Assembly (NCBI GenBank): GCA_905221605.1
Contig: CAJNDS010002237.1
Coordinates: 175,001 to 207,500, forward strand
Source: Symbiodinium natans
Lineage: Eukaryota; Sar; Dinophyceae; Suessiales; Symbiodiniaceae
DNA length: 32,500 nucleotides
Direction of reading: 5' to 3'
Shown here: piece after piece, positions 17,830 to 27,600 of the stretch
Layout of the letters: each line of letters opens with the position of its first letter
Position numbering within the stretch: the first letter of the stretch is position 1
Program-made: the position numbers and the translations under genes
Notes under the pieces: model-generated
Seen by the model: the letters and a program-made list of their open reading frames with translations, nothing else
Told to the model about the DNA's origin: nothing
Databases searched by the model: none

Positions 17830-19700
17830 GCCCGACCAGGCCCCCCCCCGGAATTAAATAATTTAAATAATTTCAATCCGAAAGGGGTGTTCAGGATTTA
17901 AATTATTTAAATTATTTAATTCTGGGAGAGGGAGGGGGCCCGGTGGGCCGGGCCCGATTTAAATAATTTAAATATGAAGCTCCCGAATTAAATATTCATA
18001 TTTAAATCGTGGCCTTCATATTTAAATTATTTAAATCGGGCCCGGGAATTAAATAATTTAAATAATTTAAATAATGTAAATCCTGGAGGGGGGGGGGCGG
18101 GCCTCCTCCCCCAGGAGGAATTAAATAATTTAAATATGAAGGCCTCGATTTAAATATGAATATTTAATTCGGGGCCTTCATATTTAAATTATTTAATTCC
18201 TCCTGCAAAAGGAGGCCCGGCCCCCCCCCCTCCCGGATTTAAATTATTTAAATTATTTAATTCCCGGGCCCGATTTAAATAATTTAAATATGAAGGCCAC
18301 GATTTAAATATGAATATTTAATTCGGGAGCTTCATATTTAAATTATTTAAATCGGGCCCGGGAATTAAATAATTTAAATAACTTAAATAATTTAAATAAT
18401 TTAAATCCTGGAGGGGGGGGGGCCGGGCCTCCTCCCGCAGGAGGAATTAAATAATTTAAATATGAAGGCCCCGAATTAAATATTCATATTTAATTCGGGG
18501 CCTTCATATTTAAATTATTTAATTCTTCCTGCGGGAGGAGGCCCGTCCCCCCCCCTCCAGGATTTAAATTATTTAAATTATTTAATTCCCGGGCCCGAAT
18601 TAAATAATTTAAATATGAAGCTCCCGAATTAAATATTCATATTTAAATCGTGGCCTTCATATTTAAATTATTTAAATCGGGCCCGGGAATTAAATAATTT
18701 AAATAACTTAAAAAACTTAAATCTTGGAGGGGGGGGGGCCGGGCCTCCTCCCGCAGGAGAAAATTACTAATTTAAATATGAAGGCTCCGAATTAAATATT
18801 AATATTTAATTCGGGGCCTTCATATTTAAATTATTTAATTCCTCCTGCGGGAGGAGGCCCGGCCCCCCCCCCTCCAGGATTTAAAATATTTAAATTATTT
18901 AAATTATTTAAATGATTTAATTTATTTAATTTATTTAATTTATTTAATTCCCGGGCCCGATTTAAATAATTTAAATAAGAAGGCCACGATTTAAATATGA
19001 ATATTTAATTCGGGAGCTTCATATTTAAATTATTTAAATCGGGCCCGGGAATTAATTTTAAATAATTTAAATAATTTAAATATTTTAAATCCTGGAGGGG
19101 GGGGGCCGGGCCTCCTCCCGCAGGAGGAATTAAATAATTTAAATATGAAGGCCCCGAATTAAATATTAATATTTAATTCGGGGCCTTCATATTTAAATTA
19201 TTTAATTCTTCCTGCGGGAGGAGGCCCGCCCCCCCCCCTCCAGGATTTAAATTATTTAAATTATTTAATTCCCGGGCCCGAATTAAATAATTTAAATATG
19301 AAGCTCCCGAATTAAATATTCATATTTAAATCGTGGCCTTCATATTTAAATTATTTAAATCGGGCCCGGGAATTAAATAATTTAAATAATTTAAATAATT
19401 TAAATAATTTAAATCCTGGAGGGGGGGGGCGGGCCTCCTCCCGCAGGAAGAATTAAATAATTTAAATATGAAGGCTCCGAATTAAATATTAATATTTAAT
19501 TCGGGGCCTTCATATTTAAATTATTTAATTCCTCCTGCGGGAGGAGGCCCGCCCCCCCCCCTCCAGGATTTAAATTATTTAAATTATTTAAATTATTTAA
19601 ATTATTTAATTCCCGGGCCCGAATTAAATAATTTAAATATGAAGCTCCAGAATTAAATATTCATATTTAAATCGGGGCCTTCATATTTAATTCAGGCCTG
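17830..19700. repeat. ~325-bp satellite of nested AT/GC palindromes
   Basis: Blocks of ATTTAAAT/AATTATTTAAAT alternate with GC palindromes such as CGGGCCCGGG and CCTCCTCCCGCAGGAGG. The marker TCGGGCCCGGGAATTAA (or a close variant) recurs near 18036, 18353, 18679, 19038 and 19363, spacing about 317-359. Within each unit long inverted arms surround AATATTCATATTTAA-type centres, so one strand could fold into repeated hairpins or the duplex into cruciforms. No coding potential. Confidence 0.9.
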
Positions 19701-19716
19701 GGACCCCCCCTAGGAC

Positions 19717-19826
19717 CTAAAATAGGGTCTATTTGGAAGTTGGCTCTTGTAAATAAGTATACGTTTTGGGGCCTTTTTTCCTCTTGTGAACACGAGTGCC
19801 AGCTTCCAAATAAACCCTATTTAAGC
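19717..19826. repeat. MITE-like palindromic element, ~110 bp
   Basis: The left end (CTAAAATAGGGTCTATTTGG at 19717) is inverted, with a few differences, at the right end (CCAAATAAACCCTATTTAAG, ending 19825). Arms are about 30 bp and the loop about 50 bp. A 27-bp piece of the right arm is identical, in inverse orientation, to 12452-12478. No clear target duplication is visible because the flanks are homopolymer-like. Confidence 0.65.
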
Positions 19827-19831
19827 TGCAC

Positions 19832-19832
<1 letters not shown>

Positions 19833-19911
<79 letters not shown>
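19833..19911. repeat. Poly(C) tract, 79 nt
   Basis: An uninterrupted homopolymer of C, followed by further C runs to about 19955. Its exact length should be treated as uncertain, as for any assembled homopolymer. Confidence 0.9.
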
Positions 19912-19912
<1 letters not shown>

Positions 19913-19914
<2 letters not shown>

Positions 19915-20745
19915 CGGCCCCCCCCGGTCAATTGAACAATTGAAGCCCCCCCCCCTTTATCAATTTTAATAAGATTTCGATTTACTTTAATAGAATTAAC
20001 AAATACAAAATGTGGAATTTTATTTAATCGGGAGCAAGGGTTGCTAGCTTCTGTTAGAGGCATTTCTATTTCTTTTAATAAACGTATTCTTAATCGGGTT
20101 TCACTTGATTTGAATTAAAGTTTTAATAAGACTTCTTTTGATTCTAATCGGGTTAGATTTTTTGTTACCTTTGAAAGATTTCTAAGATTCTAATAATTTG
20201 AGTGAGGTTTTATTCCTTCTAAGAAGATGTGTATTACGTTTAACGGGATTCGTATTAAAATAGTAGAAATCCTTTTCGAATTAAGTTCAACTCCTAGTAC
20301 AATTGATTGAACTGCTTTTAAAATTAGTAGAAGTTCGATTTCAAAAAACAATTCCAACCCCATTAACATTGAATTGAAATGCTACGACAAAAGAAGGCAA
20401 ATAGAAATCTTGTTAAATTAATAGAAATCCTCTTGAAATTAACAGGATTCCGATTCAAAAACAATAGGAATCCTACCAAAAATGGCAGAGGAAATGTGGA
20501 ATTGAGGGGGGGGGGGGAGAGGGGGGGGGGAGGGGGGGGGTACCTTGAATATCCGCAGGCCTCTTTTTTGCGCACTCTCCTAACACCCCCCCTAGGTTCC
20601 CCCCATAATTCCGGCTATTTAGATAATTAAGCCTAATTAAGGTTATTAAGGTTAGGCAGGGGGGAAGCTAGGGGGGGTAGTATAGAGGGGGGTGGCAGGG
20701 GAACCCGCACTCTCCTAACACCCCCCCCATAATTCCGGCTATTTA
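19913..20745. repeat. AT-rich segmental repeat, copy 1
   Basis: It begins near GGTCAATTGAACAATTGAAG (19926) and continues through AT-rich sequence with recurring TTCGATTT and TAATCGGGTTT-like words. Then comes a G-rich block (20503-20540) and a TACCTTGAATATCCGCAGGC stretch, ending near TCCGGCTATTTAGG. The same order recurs from 20747, where copy 2 is interrupted by a retrotransposon. No gene is visible. Confidence 0.85.
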
Positions 20746-20746
20746 G

Positions 20747-21289
20747 GGCCCCCCCCCCCCCTGGTCAATTGAACAATTGAAGCCCCCCCCCCCCTAAGAT
20801 TTCGATTTACTTTAATAGAAATTAACAAATACAAAATGTGGAATTTTATTAAATCGGGAGCAAGGGTTTCTAGCTTCTATTAGTGGCATTTCTATTTCTT
20901 TTAATAAAAGTATTCTTAATAGGGTTTCACTTGATTTTCATTAAAGTTTTAATAGGACTTCTTTTGATTCTAATCGGGTTCGATTTTTTGTTACTTTTGA
21001 AAGATTTCTAATAATATGAGTGAGGTTTTTATTCCTTCTAATAAGATTTGTATTACGTTTAACGGGGTTCGTATTAAAATAATAGAAATCCTTTTCGAAT
21101 TAAGTTCAACTCCTACTACAATTGATTGAACTGAATTAAAATTAGTAGAAGTTCGATTTCAAAAAACAATTCCAACCCCACTAAAATTGAATTGAAATGC
21201 TACGACAAAAGAAGGCAAATAGAAATCTTGTTAAATTAATAGAAATCCTCTTGAAATTAGAAGGATTCCGATTAAAAACAATAGGAATC
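20747..21289. repeat. AT-rich segmental repeat, copy 2, left part
   Basis: It repeats 19917-~20470 with scattered substitutions and small indels. It is cut at 21289 within AATAGGAATC by the copia element; the missing continuation resumes at 30117. Confidence 0.85.
21285..21289. repeat. Target site duplication, left copy (GAATC)
   Basis: The 5 bp directly before the left LTR equal the 5 bp directly after the right LTR (30117-30121). The uninterrupted copy 1 has a single GGAATCC at this point. Confidence 0.9.
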
Positions 21290-21515
21290 TGCAACTTGTA
21301 TGCTTGAGGAGTGATGTCAGCAACATTCGAATGCCCTGCAATGTATAGGCTTAAAGGGGCCCCTTTTCGAGTCCTGATAACCTGTGCCACGGATCGAGCG
21401 CTGTGCTCGTGAAAAGGCGTGACAGGGCTTTGGGCCCTTCCTTCATGATCGACGATTGTGGCATCCCCTTTGCTTTGTGAGCCCAATCATCGCTACCCTT
21501 GCAGCACCCGCTGCA
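21290..21515 (+). repeat. Left LTR, 226 bp
   Basis: Bounded by TG...CA. It has no difference from the right LTR that I can find. It contains a GGGCCCC/TTTCGAG stretch and a GATCGAGCGCTGTGCTCG near-palindrome that could be regulatory; no TATA box is evident. Confidence 0.95.
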
Positions 21516-21516
21516 T

Positions 21517-21528
21517 TGGTAGCGGAGC
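21517..21528 (+). other. Primer binding site
   Basis: TGGTAGCGGAGC begins one nucleotide after the LTR. It fits the 3' end of a tRNA finishing GCUCCGCUACCA and resembles the initiator-Met PBS of plant copia elements (TGGTATCAGAGC). The tRNA identity is inferred. Confidence 0.75.
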
Positions 21529-21683
21529 GATTTGCTCCAGGGAACCCTTATCGTGACGATTGGATTCCTGAATCAGGACGTTGGACCTCCTGCTGAAGCT
21601 TCTCTACTACCCGATCCACGTCCGCCTGTTCGGCGAGAACAGTTTTCTCCGTTTTCTTTGTGATCTACAGTTTTTCCAGTGCC

Positions 21684-24600
21684 ATGCCGGAGCACGGTGA
21701 CAACTCATCCGTGCCCAGCTGGGATGGCTCAGCCAGGACGTGGCGGAGGTTTACTCGAGAAGTTGCTTGGTACGTACAGTCGGTGCCAGCGCACAAGCGC
21801 CGCTATTGTGCGGCAAGACTTCTTGGAAGGCTGAGTGGTCCAGCTCGGCTCTTGGCCATGTCTTGGTCAAAGATGGCCTTTGACTCCGAAAGAGGAGTCC
21901 ACCTGCTGCTTCAACGGTTGGCAGCCTCGCCTCTTGTCCGAAAGACCTTGCCCAATGCGGCGGCCATCTGCACTCAGTACTTCGCCTTCAAGCGCAATCC
22001 TCATGAGTCGATGTCGAACTTCCTGGTGAGAGAGACGCTGGTGCATGAGGAGTTCTCGGAGGCAATCATCAGGTTGCATGAAGAGAAGGTTGGCGTGTCT
22101 CAAGAGACTCGCGACTACGGGTTACCACCAACCACAGGACGTGAAGCTGAATGGAGCTGGTGGGAAGATGATGAGGGCTGGCGAGACGAGGACTACGACG
22201 CCGGCGAGGAAGGACCTGCTGGAGAAGGCGATCAACCGCAAGGTGACGGCCGACCTGAACCTGAAGGTGCCACTCCCGGAGGGCAACCAGCTGCAACAGG
22301 ATCGTCACCAAGCCGACGTGATGGTGGAGGATCGCAAGTCGGCTCCATCGCCCCGGAGGAGGAGCCGAAGCCGGCGAAGGCCATCGACGAGCTCTCCATT
22401 GCTGATTCCTTCATCATGGAGGTGTTGCGCGGCTGGCGATTGTTGCAGGCTGCTGGACTGAATGCCGAGGAGAAGCGGGACATCCTGTCAACGACCCGCA
22501 ACAGCCTGGAGTATGGCACCGTCGCGGCTGCTTTGCAAGGACTCTGGGATGAGCAACTACTGGGCTACCGACACCAGGGCTCTGGCAGCGGCTCCGGCTT
22601 CCATGCGAACTACGTCGACCACCAGGAGGCGGATGAGCTCTTCTACCAGGATGCCTGGTGGGACGATGGTTGGTGGGATGATGGCGGCTACGGCTACTAC
22701 ACAGGCATCGACGATGGATGGTGGGAAGGCGAATGGGAAGCTCCTGGAGAAAGTGCGCTTCAGGGACTTGCAGCTGAGTCGCCAGACGACAATCCGGCTA
22801 TCAAGGAGGCAGCGCAAGCAGAACAGGTGGCGGAAGCACTGGCGTTGGAAGCCACCAGAACCTGGACGGAAGCGCAACGTGCGACGCAGGCACTCCGGAA
22901 GGACCGTGGATTCGGAGCAGCCGGTCCTGGAGTAGCAGCGAAGTGCTACAATTGTGGCGCCAGTGGTCACATGGCTCGCGACTGCCCTGATCGCCGTCAC
23001 CCATCCTTCACCAAGGGCCTCGGACGAGGCAAGGGCTACTGCAAGGGTGGCTACCACATCGATGTGGACGAGCACTACATCAACTACATGAAGGGCAAGG
23101 GAAAAGGCAAGACGAAGAAGGGAATGTGGATGGAAACGAATGCTCTGTGGGCAAAGGGCAAGAACAAGGGCAAGGGCAAGGACCCCTACCGGACCGTGAA
23201 TGCGTATGCCTCGGAGTACTTCTTGGGCGGCTTGGAGGTGACGAACGTCCTGGACGCGGCATCTACTACAACGGCGGGCACGGAGCCCCACTGTGGTATG
23301 ATCGACTGTGGTGCGACGGCGTCAGCAGCGCCAGAGGCGGTGGTGAAGGGCTTGATAGATGCCGTTCTCACACGTGACAAGTCAGCCAAGATCGAGTTTG
23401 ACCAATCTGCGCGGCCATACTTTCGGTTTGGGAATGGTCGTTGGGGCAGGGCTCTATGCAGGGTTAGAATAGAGAGTCGTGCATCCGGAAAGCCTCAAGA
23501 GTTCGCCCTGTACACGTTGCCCAACCCCGCGGAGTACTATCAGAATGACCTTGATAAGTCTTCCCTTGTACCCGTCCTGATTGGCATGGACTACCTTGGC
23601 AAGACTGGAGTCGGCATGATGATAGACTTCACCACAGGCCTTGCCATGAACACGAGGGATCCCGAACCCGAAATCTACCAGTTGAGTACCAATCGGAAAG
23701 GCCACTATGTCCTCGACATTGTACAACATCTTACCAAGGGATGTGTCTGCAGTGATGGCCAAGCTCACGTTGTGATACACGCTTCACATCCCAAAGAAGA
23801 TCCTCATGTGGAAACCCAGTGCCTGGAACTAGGTACTCTGTGGCTTGACATGACTGCATGTGATCGAGAGTTGGACGAACAGGAGTTGTCGGTTGCAAGA
23901 AGTAGAATGTGGAGCTTGTATCAGCGTGCACAAGGTCGTGAATCCTCAGCCGCTTCGGCTGCAATGTGCGGACTGCCAGCAGTTCCTGCCCCCCCGACAA
24001 CTTCCTCTTCGTGTTCACTCGGTCATGTCGCGCCCCTCGCCGCAGACGACCGAGCAGATCTTCGTGGCCGAGATCAAATCCAAGACGCCAAAGGCGAAGG
24101 CGCGGCCCCTCGATCCCAGTCGCCGGGTGCAAGGCGACGTGAGAGATCCTCGAGCCTCCAGCAATCAGTGGCCGTGTTACAACCGCCACATTGCGGACAC
24201 CCCGAAGTCGAATCCCCACGGCCAATGGATCCACTGTGCCATATGCGACCTACGACTGGAGTATCTTCCTCGCGAAGGGTCTCATGGGCAATCAGCGGCG
24301 GCAAAGAACCCCGAGATGGTGCGGAGGATGCTGCAGGAGCTCGAACCCTTGATGAAGGGTCGCAAACCATCGGCAGACATATGCAAGGCCATGCAGAAGA
24401 AGATCGATGCCGAGGAGCAGCTGAAGCACTTGATTCTGCAGCACAAGGACATGACCTCGAGGGCCACGCCAGTGACTCCATCGACGGCGGCATCGCCAAC
24501 ACCGCATACGGGACCGGTAACGACGAGCTCTCCCAGCAATACTTCCAACGACAGCTGGCAGATGGCCCCGAACGACCAGGCCCTCAATGCAGCGTACGAG

Positions 24601-27600
24601 CTGGGAATGGATCAGTGAAGGCCAAGGACATGCCGTTGTACATGGGCAAGAAGGTGATGAAGATGGTGGCCATGATGACAGCGCTGACCGCTGGCATGCT
24701 CATGAATCTGCACCTTGGTGACAGGGATGGACTCTGGGAGATTGCGTGTGCCCCCCACAGTTGGTTGAGTGAATCGGCCACGGAACACGGGCTCAATCCC
24801 AGAAGAATCAATCTACAGGCCGGCTATGACCTCTACAAGAAGGAGACGTGGGAGAGGCTTCGCGAACTTCGCCTTCAACGACGGCCTAAGAGATTGTGGA
24901 TCTCCTTACCTTGTACGAAATGGTGCAGTTGGACCTCCCTGAACTATGCCCATCGACCTGAAGAACTAGAAGCGGCAAGACGCAAGGAGAGACGCATGCT
25001 GTGGGAGGTCAACAAGTTCCTCAAGGAAGCCCTTTACGACGACCCGGGCCTCCTCATCTACTTCGAGTGGCCTCATCCATGCTTTGGTTGGAAGCAACGA
25101 CCTCTGGAAGATCTGGCCGAGTTCATGGACCAACAGGCCATTCCCTGGCTTCACTGTCGGATTGATGGATGCAATTACGGACTTCGATGTGAAGATGAGT
25201 CAGCATTCATCTTGAAGAAGTGGCTGGTGAAGACGACGGACGAGCAGTTCCATCGGGTATTTCGGGCAAAGGTGTGTCCTGGAAACCATCAGCACACCCG
25301 CATCGAGGGCAACGAGTCGGCCCGATCTTCATACTACCCCTGGCGCCTGTGCCAGGCCATCACACGCCATTGGCGTGACCAAACCGTACCTCCACGTCAC
25401 CTACATATGTTGGCGCAGCGGAAGGATGAGGAGGAAATGGATGCAAGTGATGATCTACGAGATGAAGAAATGGATGCAGGAGGTGCTGTCCTTGAGGCAA
25501 TTCAAGTGGTTGAAGAGTTAGCACGTGATCTACTACAACGACAAGATTTTTCGAGAAAAGCGTGTGAGCGACTTCTACTTCAGATGCCAACGAGGGGTGG
25601 TACCATCGGACATGCTCGACAAAAGGGCATCCAAGGTGGTGTGTCGGCCCACATGTACGGCAGCTATGTCTATGGCGGCTTCAGTGGGGTGACAAACCAC
25701 AGCCAGCGATATCCAGCGGCAACCAAGTACCTGAACCAATTCCTCCGACAACACATTCCTCATGGCACATGGACGAGTCTGATGGTGAGCTACAATACGC
25801 GTGCCCTACCACACCGTGATCTTAACAACGCCAGGAACAGCAACAACTACCTGGTGTGCCTTGGCTCCTACGACGGTGGTGGGTTGTGGCTACGCGGACC
25901 AGACCAGTGCGGCAAAACACCGAATCGTCGTCGAGGATCGGACGGCACCATGTGGTACGGTCATGTCCGAGAAACGAGGGATCAAGTGGTGGAGTTCTCA
26001 CCTCATGTTTGGCATGCCACTGAATCCTGGTCGGGCTACCGCATAGCAGTGGCAGCCTTCACCACGAGAACGACGACGCCACTCGAGAAGGCAGACATCG
26101 ACACCTTGCAGAAGCTTGGTTTTCCTCTTCCACAGCTGTCCTCTGCCATCTGGTGTCATGCTGCTACACAGGCGACTGATACAGAAGTTGAGGACCAACC
26201 GCTACCCGATGGTGTGACGAAGGACGAGTACCAGAACTGGGAGTCCAAGGTGGCCAAATTCCATCGAGCTGCAGGGCACCCCACGAACCGCAACCTCGCC
26301 AAGATCATTGCAGATGCTGGCCATGAATCCTGGAAGATATCCGTCGCCAAGAATCACAAGTGTCCTGCTTGCGCTAGTCTTCGGCCCGGCGGCACCAGCT
26401 CAGGACAAATCCCACCAGCGGCAACGAGGGAGCAGTACAAGGCTTGGGAGGCCGTGGCCGTAGATGGAGGAGAGTGGATTCCACCAGGGCGCAAGGTGAA
26501 GGTGAAGTTTCTCTTGTTCACGGACGTGGCGACGAAGTTAAGGATGGTCCAGCCATTATGCTCATACTCCCTCTTGGAAATGCGAGCTGAGACGGGTGCG
26601 GACTTCATGAAGGCCTTTGCAGAGCGATGGTTAGGGATGTTTCCAAAGCCTCGCGTAGTGCTCCTGGACGCAGCCAAAAGCTTCATCTCCGCACAGGTGC
26701 ACGAATTCTTGTCCAACTTGAACATCCTGGTGCATCACGTGGCCGAGAAGGAGGCTTGGGCACATGGTGTGGCGGAGGCGTCTGTTCAAGACGTCAAGCA
26801 CACTTCGTCGGCGATTTCCTTGGACAACCTTGAGCTCGACCCCATGATCGTCATGCAGCTAGCCACGTCGGCGCTGAATTCGACCGAATACACCGCTGGA
26901 TACTCCGCATACCAGTGGGCTTTTGGCACCAACTACAGCGTCAGCGATGAGGACCTTCGCACGTATGAGGCCATCGACCGGAAGACAGAATACGTACAAT
27001 TGGTTTCGGCCCGGCAACGAGCAGAAGAGATTGCCCGCCGGACAAGAGCTCATCGTGTTCTGACAAAGCTAGCCAATACAACCTCACGGCAGCCTCTCCG
27101 GAACTATGCCCCGATGGACCTGGTGAAGGTGTGGCGACGAGTTTGGCCCCAGGAGCAATACAAGGGGCCCCGTGGAGGATTCAAGAAATCAGGACGACCA
27201 CACTGGGTTGGACCTGGAAGAGTGGTGTTCAGCGAGATACTTCCCCACCAACACGCCGATGATGATCGACGCCACATTGTGTGGGTTCTTGTCGGAAGCC
27301 AGCTGCTAAGATGTTCGATCCATGCTGTCCGTCCTGCGACGGAAGTGGAAAGGTTTCAGTTCGAGACCTCCGGCATCGAGGACCCAACCACGTGGAAATC
27401 ACTTGCGGACATCATGCCAAAGAGGGAATACTTCGACCTCACTGATCAGGTTCCTCAAGAAGCCGATGTGGAAGTACCTGACCTACCACCGCATCCGGAT
27501 GAGTCGACATCAGTGGTTCCCAAGAGGAGGGCCATTGGAAAGGTGACCTTTCGCGCTGGGGACTATGTGCAACGACCTGTTCGAGAACGACTACATCGTG

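Noticed and set aside
23860-24618. The +1 frame as an independent gene with its own start
   Set aside because: There is no convincing start codon or upstream signal; its content fits better as a frame-displaced part of the polyprotein.
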